Source of the DNA: Klebsiella pneumoniae
GTDB lineage: Bacteria > Pseudomonadota > Gammaproteobacteria > Pseudomonadales > UBA5518
Direction of reading: 5' to 3'
DNA: 64,000 bases
Assembly (NCBI GenBank): GCA_945862145.1
Contig: CAMAXE010000007.1
Coordinates: forward strand, 1-64,000
Shown here: piece by piece, positions 27,550-37,480 of the stretch
Numbering within the stretch: the stretch's first letter is position 1
How the letters are laid out: each line of letters begins with the position of its first letter
Translations under genes and position numbers: made by a program
The notes under the pieces: model-generated
Database searches by the model: none
What the model was told of the DNA's origin: nothing
What the model saw: only the letters and a program-made list of their open reading frames with translations

Positions 27550-28631
27550 GCATCACCCCGCACGGGCAGCGTCAGCACGGCGCAGAACACCCCCTCGCGC
27601 GGGCCTGCGAGAAGCTCGGCCGCGCCCCCGTAGATCGCTGCCAGCCGCAAACGGATATTGGCAATCGCCATGCCGCTGCCGGTGCTGGCCGTTGCGGTCG
27701 GCGGCAGGGGGTTGGTAATGGCGAACCGCAAACGTCCCGCCACGCAAGCAATGTCCAAGCTCACCACGCCGCCCTCCGGGAGGGGCTGGATGCCGTGATA
27801 GACCGCGTTCTCCAACAGTGGCTGCAGGCAGAGCAGCGGCAGTTGTGTACCGGCGGGCAGGGGATCGGCGCGCAGCTCGAAGCGCAGCCGTTCGCCGAGG
27901 CGCCAGCCCTCGAGGCGCATGTAGCGCCGACACAGATCGAGCTCCTCGTCCACCGGCACTGTGCGCCGCCCCTCACGAAGGCTCGCGCGAAAGAGCTCTG
28001 CGAGGTCCTCCACAGCGCGCTCGGCCTGCTCGGGCGCCACCGGGATCAGGCTCGCGATGATGTTCATGCTGTTGAACAGGAAGTGCGGCCGGATCCGGGC
28101 CTGCAGCGCACGGATCCGCGCATCGAGTTCGGCGCGCTCACGCTCGATCAGCTCACCCTGCAGGTAGAAATAACGCAGTGCCGCCATGCCAAGCAGCCCG
28201 CAGATGAGGAGATTGCGGACGAGCCCTGGCAGATCGGCGCTGACGGGGTAACCGCCGATGGCGCTCCACAGCAACCACCGCTGCCCGAGGCTCGAGAGCG
28301 CGCAGGTGCCGAGTATCAGCACAAGCGCTGCCGCCGCACCCGCCGGCAGCGACCAGCGTGCGATCCGCGGCGCGATGGCGCAGAGGACCGCGGCACTCGC
28401 CAGCATGTTCCAGCAGATAAACGCGGCCGTGCGACCGAGGCCGATCCAGTCGAACTCGCTCAGCCCCGACTCAAAGAGCACCAGACACAGGGCCAGCAAC
28501 ACGCCGATCAATGAGAGAAACAGTACCGGGCGTCCGGAACACAGGTAGGGAATGCGCAGGCCACGACCGCGCGTGCCGCCGCGAGCAGCCGCTTCCGGAG
28601 AGAGGTGCGTGCCGTCTTGTGCCTCGATCAT
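27546..28631 (-). CDS. algZ: LytS-type sensor histidine kinase (AlgZ/FimS)
   Basis: This 361-residue kinase has several N-terminal membrane helices (for example VLFLSLIGVLLALCLVLFES, AFICWNMLASAAVLCAI and AAAALVLILGTCAL). A cytoplasmic His-kinase domain follows, with the HFLFNSMNIIASL phosphoacceptor motif of the LytS/YehU group. A C-terminal ATPase has LENAVYHGIQP and GSGMAIANIRLRLAAIYG. It is the cognate sensor of the overlapping AlgR gene and diverges from argH. Confidence 0.92.
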   Translation of the reverse strand: MIEAQDGTHLSPEAAARGGTRGRGLRIPYLCSGRPVLFLSLIGVLLALCLVLFESGLSEFDWIGLGRTAAFICWNMLASAAVLCAIAPRIARWSLPAGAAAALVLILGTCALSSLGQRWLLWSAIGGYPVSADLPGLVRNLLICGLLGMAALRYFYLQGELIERERAELDARIRALQARIRPHFLFNSMNIIASLIPVAPEQAERAVEDLAELFRASLREGRRTVPVDEELDLCRRYMRLEGWRLGERLRFELRADPLPAGTQLPLLCLQPLLENAVYHGIQPLPEGGVVSLDIACVAGRLRFAITNPLPPTATASTGSGMAIANIRLRLAAIYGGAAELLAGPREGVFCAVLTLPVRGDA

Positions 28632-28663
28632 GGACGTAGTTTAGACCGCGGGCGTGGCGTGGC

Positions 28664-28669
28664 TATAAT
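28664..28669 (+). promoter_or_regulatory. -10 element (TATAAT) of argH
   Basis: A perfect TATAAT lies 36 bases upstream of the argH start in the divergent algZ-argH gap. No good -35 hexamer is seen at the usual distance. Confidence 0.5.
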
Positions 28670-28704
28670 TCCCGTCCCGCCGCCACACAGCACGGACATC
28701 CCCG

Positions 28705-30102
28705 ATGGACAACCCGAAGGCTTCCAAACTCTGGGGAGGCCGCTTCAGCGAGAGCACCGACGCCTTCGTCGAGCGCTTCACCGCCTCCGTGTCCTTCGAC
28801 CAGCGCCTCGCGCTGCACGACATCCGCGGATCGCTGGCGCATGCCGAGATGCTAGTCCGCGCCGGGGTGCTCTCCGACCAGGAGTTCGGTGCGATTTGCG
28901 CTGGCCTCGCGGAGATACGCGAGGAAATCGAGGGCGATCGCTTCCCCTGGAGCGTGGCGCTCGAGGACGTGCACATGAACATCGAGGCACGCCTTACGGA
29001 GCGCATAGGTATCGCCGGCAAGAAACTGCACACGGGGCGCTCGCGCAACGACCAGGTCGCCACCGACATCCGGCTGTGGCTGCGCGCCGAGATCCACAGC
29101 ATCGACGCCGAACTCACGCGGCTGCAGTCGGCGCTGATCGCTCTCGCCGAGCGCGAGGCCGCCACGATCATGCCCGGCTTCACCCATCTGCAGACGGCAC
29201 AGCCGGTGACCTTCGGCCACCACATGCTGGCCTGGAACGAAATGCTGGAGCGCGACCACGGCCGCCTGCGGGATTGCCGGGTGCGCCTGAACAGCTGTCC
29301 GCTGGGCGCTGCCGCACTGGCCGGCACCAGCTACCCGATCGACCGCGAGCTGACGGCGGAGCTGCTCGGCTTCGACGCCCCGGCGCGCAACAGCCTGGAC
29401 GCCGTGGCCGACCGCGACTTCGCCATCGAGTTCTGCGCCGCGGCGGCACTTGTGATGACACACCTCTCGCGCTTCAGCGAGGAGCTGGTCCTGTGGACCT
29501 CGGCACAGTTCGGTTTCGTGAACCTGCCCGACCGCTTCTGCACCGGCTCCTCGATCATGCCGCAGAAAAAAAACCCCGACGTGCCCGAGCTGGTGCGCGG
29601 CAAGAGTGGCCGTGTGACCGGACACCTGATGGGCCTGCTGATGCTCATGAAGTCGCAGCCGCTCGCCTACAACAAGGACAATCAGGAGGACAAGGAGCCG
29701 CTGTTCGACACCGTCGACACGCTGCGCGACTGCCTGCACGCCTTTGCCGACATGATGCCGGCCCTCAGCGTGAATGCGGTCGTGACGCGCGAAGCGGCCC
29801 GTCGCGGTTTCGCCACCGCCACCGATCTGGCCGATTACCTGGTGCGTCGTGGCCTGCCGTTCCGCGATGCGCACGAGGTGGTGGGCAAGGCCGTCGCGCA
29901 CGGTGTGGCCACTGGCACCGATCTGGCCGATATGCCGCTCGAGACGCTGCGGGGATTCAGCCGGCTGATCGGAGCGGATGTGTTCGAGGTGCTCACGCTG
30001 GAGGGCTCAGTGAACGCGCGTGACCACATCGGCGGCACCGCGCCGGCCAGGGTGCGGGCGGCCGCGCAGGCGGCCCGGGAGCTGCTCGCGGCTCGCGCCT
30101 GA
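28705..30102 (+). CDS. argH: Argininosuccinate lyase
   Basis: This 465-residue enzyme cleaves argininosuccinate to arginine and fumarate. The family signature [12 protein letters not shown] is intact. The N terminus [23 protein letters not shown], the [19 protein letters not shown] segment and the [14 protein letters not shown] segment all match. It is monocistronic by its own promoter and divergent from algZ, the same order as in P. aeruginosa. Confidence 0.97.
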   Translation: MDNPKASKLWGGRFSESTDAFVERFTASVSFDQRLALHDIRGSLAHAEMLVRAGVLSDQEFGAICAGLAEIREEIEGDRFPWSVALEDVHMNIEARLTERIGIAGKKLHTGRSRNDQVATDIRLWLRAEIHSIDAELTRLQSALIALAEREAATIMPGFTHLQTAQPVTFGHHMLAWNEMLERDHGRLRDCRVRLNSCPLGAAALAGTSYPIDRELTAELLGFDAPARNSLDAVADRDFAIEFCAAAALVMTHLSRFSEELVLWTSAQFGFVNLPDRFCTGSSIMPQKKNPDVPELVRGKSGRVTGHLMGLLMLMKSQPLAYNKDNQEDKEPLFDTVDTLRDCLHAFADMMPALSVNAVVTREAARRGFATATDLADYLVRRGLPFRDAHEVVGKAVAHGVATGTDLADMPLETLRGFSRLIGADVFEVLTLEGSVNARDHIGGTAPARVRAAAQAARELLAARA

Positions 30103-30170
30103 CAGGGCTTGAACGCGGCAATAGCAGGCTGAGAGGCTGGCGGACGCTGCCGTCTACAGCGGTGCGTGTC

Positions 30171-30176
30171 TATAAT
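30171..30176 (+). promoter_or_regulatory. -10 element (TATAAT) of the lptM-lysA operon
   Basis: A perfect TATAAT lies 31 bases upstream of the lptM GTG start. The -35 region is weak. It probably drives the run from lptM through the HAD gene. Confidence 0.5.
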
Positions 30177-30206
30177 CGTTATCCCCTTGCTTGCAGGACC
30201 TGACAC

Positions 30207-30341
30207 GTGCGCTACCTACTGATCGCTCTCGTGCTCAGCGCCTGTGCCGGCTGCGGGCAGAAAGGCCCGCTGGTGTTGCCGCAGGAGCCACCTGCTCCAC
30301 CTGCACCCGCCACCTCGCCCGCGCCGCCCGCGCCACGCTGA
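30207..30341 (+). CDS. lptM: LptM-type small lipoprotein (YifL family)
   Basis: This 44-residue lipoprotein starts at a GTG at 30207 (VRYLLIALVLSACAGCGQKGP). The CGQKGPL.LP motif just after the lipobox defines the LptM/YifL family, which helps LptD assemble and mature in the outer membrane. Two cysteines could be lipidated, and by alignment the one in AGCGQKG is likelier. A short Pro/Ala tail completes it. Its TGA is followed directly by the lysA GTG. Confidence 0.85.
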   Translation: MRYLLIALVLSACAGCGQKGPLVLPQEPPAPPAPATSPAPPAPR

Positions 30342-31622
30342 GTGCTGGAGACGGCGTTGACAGGGTCAGCATGCCTGCACCGTGACGATGGCTCGCTGTG
30401 GCTCGAAGGCGTGGCGCTGGAGGCTCTTGCCGAGCGCTTCGGCACGCCGCTCTACGTGTATTCGCGTGCCATCATCGAAGATCGCTACCGGTCTTTCGCC
30501 CACGCCTTCGCCGGATCGCCCGACAGCCTGTCCTGCTATGCGGTCAAGGCCAATTCCACGCTCGCCGTGCTGGGGGTGCTGGCAAGACTCGGCGCCGGCT
30601 TCGACATCGTCTCGGGCGGTGAGCTGCAGCGGGTCCTGAAGGCCGGGGGCGAGGCCTCACGCGTGGTCTTCTCCGGCGTGGGCAAGAGCGCTGGGGATAT
30701 CGCCATGGCACTCGATGCCGGCATCCTTTGCTTCAACATCGAGTCTGCCGCCGAACTCGAGCGCATCGCCGCAATCGCGGGAGTGCGAGGCCGGGTCGCC
30801 CCCGTCTCGGTGCGCGTGAATCCCGACGTCGATGCGCTAAGTCATCCCTATATTTCCACCGGGCTGCGCGAGAACAAGTTCGGCGTCGACATGGCCGAAG
30901 CGCGCGCCCTCTACCGCCGTGCCGCCACGATGGGATCGGTGCGTGTCAGCGGCATCGACTGCCATATCGGCTCGCAGATCACCACTCTCGCGCCCTTTGT
31001 CGATGCAATGGTGCGCGTGCTGGCACTGGTCGATGAACTCGCGGACGCCGGGATCGTGCTGGAGCACATAGATGCGGGCGGCGGGCTCGGCGTGGTCTAC
31101 CAGGACGAAACGCCACCGGCGACCGCTGAATACGCGCGGGCGGTGATCGCACAACTCGGTGGTCGCAAACTGCGGCTGCTCACCGAGCCCGGCCGCACCA
31201 TCGTCGCGCCGGCCGGCGTGCTGCTGACACGGGTCGAGTACCTGAAGCGCAACGGGGAGCGCGGCTTCGCGGTGGTAGATGCCGGCATGAACGATCTGCT
31301 GCGCCCCGCACTCTACGGCGCGTGGATGGGCATAGAGCCGGTGCGGCCACGCCCGGGCGCGCTCGAGACCTGGGATATCGTGGGGCCGGTGTGCGAGTCG
31401 GCGGATTTCCTCGGCAAGGAACGGGAAATGACACTCGCGGAAGGCGATCTGCTCGCGGTGCGTGGAGCAGGAGCCTACTCTTACGCGATGAGCTCCAACT
31501 ACAACAGTCGATGCCGGGCCGCAGAGGTCATGGTCGACGGCGATGCCGCCTTCCTGGTGCGCGAGCGCGAGTGCTTTGCCGACCTGGTACGGGGCGAGCG
31601 ACTGCTTCCGGCAGGGGGCTGA
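30342..31622 (+). CDS. lysA: Diaminopimelate decarboxylase
   Basis: This 426-residue PLP enzyme makes lysine from meso-diaminopimelate. The PLP lysine is in LSCYAVKANSTLAVL. Other hallmarks are FDIVSGGELQRVLKAG, GLRENKFGVD, HIDAGGGLGVVY and VVGPVCESADFLGKER-like sequence (written VGPVCESADF here). The start is a GTG directly after the lptM stop. The lptM-lysA-dapF-DUF484-xerC-HAD order is conserved in Pseudomonas. Confidence 0.96.
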   Translation: MLETALTGSACLHRDDGSLWLEGVALEALAERFGTPLYVYSRAIIEDRYRSFAHAFAGSPDSLSCYAVKANSTLAVLGVLARLGAGFDIVSGGELQRVLKAGGEASRVVFSGVGKSAGDIAMALDAGILCFNIESAAELERIAAIAGVRGRVAPVSVRVNPDVDALSHPYISTGLRENKFGVDMAEARALYRRAATMGSVRVSGIDCHIGSQITTLAPFVDAMVRVLALVDELADAGIVLEHIDAGGGLGVVYQDETPPATAEYARAVIAQLGGRKLRLLTEPGRTIVAPAGVLLTRVEYLKRNGERGFAVVDAGMNDLLRPALYGAWMGIEPVRPRPGALETWDIVGPVCESADFLGKEREMTLAEGDLLAVRGAGAYSYAMSSNYNSRCRAAEVMVDGDAAFLVRERECFADLVRGERLLPAGG

Positions 31623-31625
31623 GAA

Positions 31626-32456
31626 ATGCTGCTGCGATTCACCAAGATGCACGGGCTCGGCAACGATTTCGTCGTTCTCGACGGCATCACCCAGCATCTG
31701 CACATCGATGAGCGGCTGGTGCGCCAACTGGCCGATCGCCACCGCGGCGTGGGTTGCGATCAGGTTCTGCTGATCGAGCCCCCGGGCAATCCGGACATGG
31801 ACTTCCGCTACCGGATCTTCAACCAGGACGGCAGCGAGGTGGAAGCCTGCGGCAACGGCGCACGCTGCATCGCCAAATTCATCCGCGACAAGCGCCTTAG
31901 CGCCAAACGCTTTGTCAGGGTCGAGACGCGCGGTGGCCCCCTGCTGCTCGACTCCAGCCGCAGCACCGTATTCGCCGTGACCATGGCGGAACCCCGGCTC
32001 GAGCCCGCAGAAGTACCATTCGAAGCCCCCTCGCGGGTCGCCGTCTATACTCTGGAAATTGCTGGTGTCAGCCATGAAATAGGGGCCGTTTCGATGGGCA
32101 ACCCGCACGCGGTGCTGCTGGTCGATGACGTGGCGCAGGCGCCCGTAAGCACGCTCGGCCCGCTGATCGAACGGCACCCGCGCTTTCCCGACGGCGCCAA
32201 CGTCGGCTTCATGCAGATCCTGAACCGCGGCGAGATCAACCTCCGGGTCTGGGAGCGTGGCGTTGGCGAGACCCAGGCCTGCGGCAGCGGTGCCTGTGCC
32301 GCCATGGTCTCGGGCAGGCTGCGGGGACTCGTAGACGAGCAGGTGCGGGTCAACCTGCAGGGCGGACACCTGCAAATCGAGTGGCAGGGAAGTGGCCACA
32401 CATTGCTCATGAGCGGGCCGGCGACCACCGTTTTCGAAGGACAGATCGCACTATGA
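31626..32456 (+). CDS. dapF: Diaminopimelate epimerase
   Basis: This 276-residue cofactor-independent epimerase converts LL- to meso-diaminopimelate for lysine and peptidoglycan. Both catalytic cysteines are present, in EACGNGARC and [11 protein letters not shown]. The N terminus [17 protein letters not shown] is typical. It starts three bases after lysA and overlaps the next gene by 4 bp (ATGA). Confidence 0.97.
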   Translation: MLLRFTKMHGLGNDFVVLDGITQHLHIDERLVRQLADRHRGVGCDQVLLIEPPGNPDMDFRYRIFNQDGSEVEACGNGARCIAKFIRDKRLSAKRFVRVETRGGPLLLDSSRSTVFAVTMAEPRLEPAEVPFEAPSRVAVYTLEIAGVSHEIGAVSMGNPHAVLLVDDVAQAPVSTLGPLIERHPRFPDGANVGFMQILNRGEINLRVWERGVGETQACGSGACAAMVSGRLRGLVDEQVRVNLQGGHLQIEWQGSGHTLLMSGPATTVFEGQIAL

Positions 32457-33166
32457 AAGACGAGCACGTCGCACAGCTTCGAAACCGCGAGACGCCAGCC
32501 GAACTCTCGGGCGAGGAAGTGGCGGCCTATCTCTCGAGACACCCGGATTTCTTCAGGCTTCACGAACAGGCGCTGCTCGACATCGACCTGCCACACCGCG
32601 CCGGCACCGCCGTCTCGCTGGTCGAGCGTCAGGTGAGCCTGCTGCGTGAGCGCAACATAGATTCGCGCCAGCGTCTCAACCGTCTGATGGAGACCGCACG
32701 CGACAACGATCTGCTTTTTTCGCGCACCCGCCGGCTGGTGCTTGGCCTTCTCGAGGCCGACTCTCTGGAGGCGGTCTCGCGCGCCGCGCTCGACGCCCTG
32801 CGGCGTGACTTCTCGATCGAACACGGCAAGCTCCTGCTGCTCACCGGAGGCGCGTATCAGTGGCCTGATTCGGCAAATCTGCTGGACCGCACCCAGGCGG
32901 GCGCGGCGCTGAACGGCCTGCTGAATGTGGGCCGGCCGATCGTGGGGCCACTGCGGCCGCAGGAGCGCGCAGTGCTGTTTGGCAGCGTCGCAGACGACGT
33001 GCAGTCGGCGGCTATCGTGCCGATCGGCAGCCCGTCAAGCATGGCCGTGCTGGCCGCGGGCAGCGCCGATCCGCGTCGCTTCCACGCCGAAATGGGCACC
33101 ATGTTCCTCGAGTTCATCGGCGAGGTACTGGCCCGGCTGCTGCCGCGCTTCGCCCTGCCAACCTGA
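32453..33166 (+). CDS. DUF484 family protein (GAF-like)
   Basis: This 237-residue cytoplasmic protein starts at the ATG at 32453, overlapping dapF. Segments [41 protein letters not shown] and the later GAF-like part ([19 protein letters not shown]) are standard for DUF484. A conserved position between dapF and xerC is its main clue. The function is unknown. Confidence 0.9.
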   Translation: MKDEHVAQLRNRETPAELSGEEVAAYLSRHPDFFRLHEQALLDIDLPHRAGTAVSLVERQVSLLRERNIDSRQRLNRLMETARDNDLLFSRTRRLVLGLLEADSLEAVSRAALDALRRDFSIEHGKLLLLTGGAYQWPDSANLLDRTQAGAALNGLLNVGRPIVGPLRPQERAVLFGSVADDVQSAAIVPIGSPSSMAVLAAGSADPRRFHAEMGTMFLEFIGEVLARLLPRFALPT

Positions 33167-34090
33167 ATGCACCACGCGCCACTCGCGGAACAGGCCGAGT
33201 CGTACTTGGGGTACCTCGAAGCAACACGCCGCGCCTCCGAGCACACCCTCGCCGCCTATCGCCGGGACCTGCAGCGACTCGCCTCGCTGCTCGCCGAGCA
33301 CGGCATGCGGTCAGCGGTCGAAGCCGATGTGCAGGCGCTGCGCCAAGCGGTGTCGGCGCTCCACCGCCGTGGGCTGTCCCCGCGCAGCATCCAGCGCTTT
33401 CTCTCGGCCTGCCGGGGACTCTTCGGTTACCTCGTGGGACGCGGTGTGCTCACGGCGAACCCGGCGCTCGGCCTCCAGGCTCCGCGTGGCAAACGCAGCC
33501 TTCCCGCGGTACTGGATGTTGACCAGGCGTCGCTGCTCCTCGATGGCAAACCGGACGGGGCTGAAAATCTGCGCGACAAGGCCATCATGGAACTCTTCTA
33601 CAGCTCCGGACTTCGCCTCGCCGAGCTCTGCGCGCTGGACCTCGGCGCGATTGACCTGCGCGAAGCGCTGGTCACTGTCACCGGCAAAGGCAACCGCACG
33701 CGCACGCTGCCAGTCGGGAGCAAGGCGGTAGCGGCCTTGCGTGACTGGCTCACGCTGCGCGCCCAGTGGTCACGTGCAGCGGTGTGCCCGGCGCTCTTCG
33801 TGAGCCGCCGCGGGACGCGGCTCGGGGCCCGCGCGGTACAAAAGCGACTGGCCCAGCATGCCCGCGAGGGAGGGCTGTCGCGGCACCTGCACCCGCACAT
33901 GCTGCGCCACTCCTTTGCCAGCCACCTGCTGGAATCGAGCGGGGATCTGCGCGCGGTGCAGGAGTTACTGGGACACGCCAACCTGGCAACCACGCAGGTA
34001 TATACCCACCTCGATTTCCAGCATCTCGCGAAGGTCTATGACGCAGCGCATCCGCGCGCCGGCCGCCGTCGCGACAGCGGCGCAGAGTGA
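33167..34090 (+). CDS. xerC: Tyrosine recombinase XerC
   Basis: This 307-residue recombinase resolves chromosome dimers at dif with XerD. The catalytic set is complete: Arg in SSGLRLAELCAL, Lys in VTGKGNRTRTLP, HMLRHSFASHLL, LGHANLATTQVYTHL with the nucleophilic Tyr. The N-terminal SAM-like domain begins YLGYLEATRRASEHTLAAYRRDL. It starts right after the DUF484 stop. Its position in this operon identifies it as chromosomal XerC rather than a mobile-element integrase. Confidence 0.95.
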   Translation: MHHAPLAEQAESYLGYLEATRRASEHTLAAYRRDLQRLASLLAEHGMRSAVEADVQALRQAVSALHRRGLSPRSIQRFLSACRGLFGYLVGRGVLTANPALGLQAPRGKRSLPAVLDVDQASLLLDGKPDGAENLRDKAIMELFYSSGLRLAELCALDLGAIDLREALVTVTGKGNRTRTLPVGSKAVAALRDWLTLRAQWSRAAVCPALFVSRRGTRLGARAVQKRLAQHAREGGLSRHLHPHMLRHSFASHLLESSGDLRAVQELLGHANLATTQVYTHLDFQHLAKVYDAAHPRAGRRRDSGAE

Positions 34091-34809
34091 GCAGGGCAAT
34101 GACGCGACGGATCCGTCTCATCACCTTCGATCTCGACGATACGCTCTGGGATCTGCGCCCGGTGCTGATGCAGGCAGAGTCCGTACTGGCGGCGTGGGCA
34201 AGCAACCGGTGTCCGGAGTTCAGTGCGCGCTACGACCGCGCCGCCCTGATGGCGCTGCGACTGGAGTTGATGGCTGCACGACCTGAACTGGCGCACCGGA
34301 TCAGCGATGTGCGTCGCGAGTCCTTGCGTCTCGCGCTGGAGCGTTGTGGACGTACACCGTCCGAGGCGACGGCTCTGGCCGAAGAAGGCTTCGAGATATT
34401 CATCGCGGCGCGGCACACCGTGCAGCCCTTCGCCGGGGTGGATGCCTGCCTGGAGGAGTTGGGCCGCAGTTACGTACTAGGCGTAATCACCAACGGTAAC
34501 GCGGATGTCTTCCGCCTGCCGCTGGGACGGCATTTCCGCTTCGCGGTGCGCGCCGAGACGCTGGAGGCAGCAAAGCCGGATCCCCTCCCGTTCAACGAGG
34601 CGCTGCGCGCCGCAGATGTGCCAGCGGAAGAAACGTTGCACGTCGGGGATCATCATGAGCACGACATAGGCGGGGCACGCAGGGCTGGCTTGCTGACCGC
34701 GTGGTACAACCCGGCCGGGCGGGATTGGCCGGGTGCCGAAAGAGCGGATGTGGAGTTTCGCGGCTTCGCAGAACTGCCCGCCCTGCTAGCCACGCTGCAG
34801 GAGCGGTGA
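34087..34809 (+). CDS. HAD-family hydrolase (YigB-like FMN phosphatase)
   Basis: This 240-residue HAD hydrolase has motif I ITFDLDDTLWDL, motif II-like GVITNGNADVFRL, a Lys in EAAKPDPLPFNEAL and motif IV HVGDHHEHDIGGARRAG. The GTG at 34087 overlaps the xerC stop (GTGA), and an ATG at 34099 is a second possible start. YigB in E. coli lies beside xerC and dephosphorylates FMN; the same role is likely here. Confidence 0.88.
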   Translation: MSRAMTRRIRLITFDLDDTLWDLRPVLMQAESVLAAWASNRCPEFSARYDRAALMALRLELMAARPELAHRISDVRRESLRLALERCGRTPSEATALAEEGFEIFIAARHTVQPFAGVDACLEELGRSYVLGVITNGNADVFRLPLGRHFRFAVRAETLEAAKPDPLPFNEALRAADVPAEETLHVGDHHEHDIGGARRAGLLTAWYNPAGRDWPGAERADVEFRGFAELPALLATLQER

Positions 34810-34819
34810 CCGCGCGCCC

Positions 34820-35065
34820 TTACTGGCTGAGGTCGTTAACGCCAGCCGTTGGGCTTGAGCTCGGCGGGTTAGCGCTGGGCTCCAGCTTCTCGATACGCCC
34901 GCCACCACTCAGGAACGCATCGATTTCTGCCTGCATCTGCTCCCGCAGCTTCCGACGCGACTCGCTCGATGGCGCATCGGCGGTTTCGTCGCGCGGCGGC
35001 GGCGACTCCTCAGCCTCAGCGGGTTCGGCGTCTACGGCTTCGTTTTCGTCATCTTCAGAAGACAT
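34820..35065 (-). CDS. sutA: SutA-like RNA polymerase-binding regulator
   Basis: This 81-residue protein has an acidic, disordered N-terminal half (MSSEDDENEAVDAEPAEAEE). The short conserved helix-turn at the end is EQMQAEIDAFLSGGGRIEKLEP. This composition and C-terminal motif match SutA, the slow-growth transcription regulator of P. aeruginosa. SutA is likewise encoded between the xerC operon and glnK-amtB. I chose the ATG at 35065 with GGA nine bases upstream over a TTG at 35086. Confidence 0.7.
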   Translation of the reverse strand: MSSEDDENEAVDAEPAEAEESPPPRDETADAPSSESRRKLREQMQAEIDAFLSGGGRIEKLEPSANPPSSSPTAGVNDLSQ

Positions 35066-35117
35066 GTCTATTTTTCCGGATTTCAATGCATGTCAGAAGA
35101 CATTTTCTATTGCCTAA

Positions 35118-35141
35118 CCGGCCTCGATGCAAGAGGGCCGG
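35118..35141 (-). terminator. Possible terminator hairpin after the distal PII gene
   Basis: On the minus strand CCGGCCCTC and GAGGCCGG form a hairpin with one bulge and a 7-base loop. Only a weak T-rich stretch follows, so termination efficiency is uncertain. It lies between the glnK stop and the sutA start. Confidence 0.4.
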
Positions 35142-35151
35142 ACCCTGAATT

Positions 35152-35563
<412 letters not shown>

Positions 35564-35587
35564 CGCATCCTTGCGTCGGACAGCGTT

Positions 35588-35612
35588 AAAAAAAGGCGCC
35601 CCGAAGGGCGCC
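35588..35612 (-). terminator. Rho-independent terminator of amtB
   Basis: On the minus strand GGCGCCC, loop TTCG and GGGCGCC form a perfect 7-bp GC stem closed by a stable tetraloop. Seven T residues follow. It lies about 30 bases after the amtB stop and separates it from the distal glnK. Confidence 0.93.
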
Positions 35613-35644
35613 AACAGGAGGTGGTAACGGGACGATCAGCCGGA

Positions 35645-37030
35645 TCAGCCGTAGGCGCGCTCGCCATGCTCGGCGGTGTCCAGACCCTGGCGCTCGGTTT
35701 CTTCCGAGACGCGCAGGCCCATGGTGATGTCGATCAGCTTGAAGATCACAAAGCTCGCCACGCCTGACCATACCAGCGTGATCAGCACCGCCTTGGCCTG
35801 CACGATCACCTGTGCGGCCATGTCGTAGGGCGCCACCTGCATCGTGACCCAGTCGAGGAAACCTACGCCGCCCAGCTTGGGATCGGCGAACACGCCGGTG
35901 AGCAGGGCGCCCAGGATCCCGCCGACGCAGTGCACGCCGAACACATCAAGCGAATCGTCGTAGCCCAGCTTGCGTTTGAGCCAGATGACGGCCCAGAGAC
36001 ACACGAGACCTGCAGCAAGCCCGATGGCCAAGGCACCCATGGGGCCCACCCATCCGCAGGCTGGCGTTATCGCCACGAGACCCGCCACTGCACCGGATGC
36101 AGCGCCCAGCATCGTGGGAGAGCCGCGGAGCATCCATTCAGCGAAGGTCCACGCCAGCGTCGCGACAGCCGTTGCCAGAACAGTGTTAAGGAACACCTGA
36201 CCGGCCATGCCGTTTGCCTCCAGGTTGGAGCCCACGTTGAAGCCGAACCAGCCCACCCACAGCAGCGAGGCGCCGATCATCACCAGCGGCAGGTTGTGCG
36301 GCGCCATAGAGGTGGATCCGTAACCGATCCGCTTGCCGATCAGCAGCGCGCCCACCAGGCCCGCGATACCCGCGTTGATGTGCACCACAGTGCCACCGGC
36401 AAAGTCGAGTGCACCCAGGGCGAACAGGTATCCGGCGTGCGCGGTGGCAGTGGCTGTGGTGGCCGCATCGGTGTAGGCATCGGGACCGTCCCAAAACCAG
36501 ACCATGTGCGCGATCGGCAAATAGGCTAGAAAAAGCCACGCCACGACGAAGATCAACAAGGCGCTGAACTTCATGCGCTCGGCGAAGGCACCGACGATCA
36601 GGCAGGGCGTGATGGCTGCAAAGGTGCCCTGAAAGGCGATGTACACATACTCGGGGATGTAAACACCCTTCGAGAAGGTCGCCGCCAGCGTGCCGGCGTT
36701 GACGCCATTCAGGAACATCTTGTCGAGGCTGCCGATGAACGCGTTACCCGTGGTGAAAGCCAGGCTGTAGCCGAAAACCACCCACAATACGGTCACCAAG
36801 CAGAAGACCATGAACACCTGCATCAGCACCGACAGCACGTTCTTCGAGCGGACCATGCCGCCGTAGAACAGCGCGAGTCCGGGGATGATCATCAGAATGA
36901 CCAGTACGGTGGATGTCATCATCCACGAGGTGTCGCCTTTATCCGGCGTGGGCGGGCCGTCCGCGAAGGCCAGCGCCGGAACCAGTGCAAGCAGCAAGGC
37001 GGCTGCTGCGCTCAAGAACGGAGATTTCAT
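35645..37030 (-). CDS. amtB: Ammonium transporter AmtB
   Basis: This trimeric inner-membrane ammonium channel is 461 residues from the ATG at 37030, which has GGGAG upstream and opens a signal-like helix (FLSAAAALLLALVPALAFA). An ATG at 37078 overlapping the PII stop (ATGA) would add 16 residues, so coupling is also possible. The pore twin histidines are in GGTVVHINAG and FGVHCVGGILG. The N-terminal SWMMTSTVLVILMIIPGLALFYGG is typical. It is controlled by PII encoded directly upstream. Confidence 0.95.
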   Translation of the reverse strand: MKSPFLSAAAALLLALVPALAFADGPPTPDKGDTSWMMTSTVLVILMIIPGLALFYGGMVRSKNVLSVLMQVFMVFCLVTVLWVVFGYSLAFTTGNAFIGSLDKMFLNGVNAGTLAATFSKGVYIPEYVYIAFQGTFAAITPCLIVGAFAERMKFSALLIFVVAWLFLAYLPIAHMVWFWDGPDAYTDAATTATATAHAGYLFALGALDFAGGTVVHINAGIAGLVGALLIGKRIGYGSTSMAPHNLPLVMIGASLLWVGWFGFNVGSNLEANGMAGQVFLNTVLATAVATLAWTFAEWMLRGSPTMLGAASGAVAGLVAITPACGWVGPMGALAIGLAAGLVCLWAVIWLKRKLGYDDSLDVFGVHCVGGILGALLTGVFADPKLGGVGFLDWVTMQVAPYDMAAQVIVQAKAVLITLVWSGVASFVIFKLIDITMGLRVSEETERQGLDTAEHGERAYG

Positions 37031-37074
37031 GGAATCGCTCCCGGTCGTACCTGCAGGGCTTTGGATATAGGTGC

Positions 37075-37462
<388 letters not shown>

Positions 37463-37480
37463 TGGTTACCGGTTAAATGA

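Noticed and set aside
30837-32399. Minus-strand frame of about 520 codons over lysA and dapF
   Set aside because: It is antisense to two well-conserved genes and has no recognisable domains.
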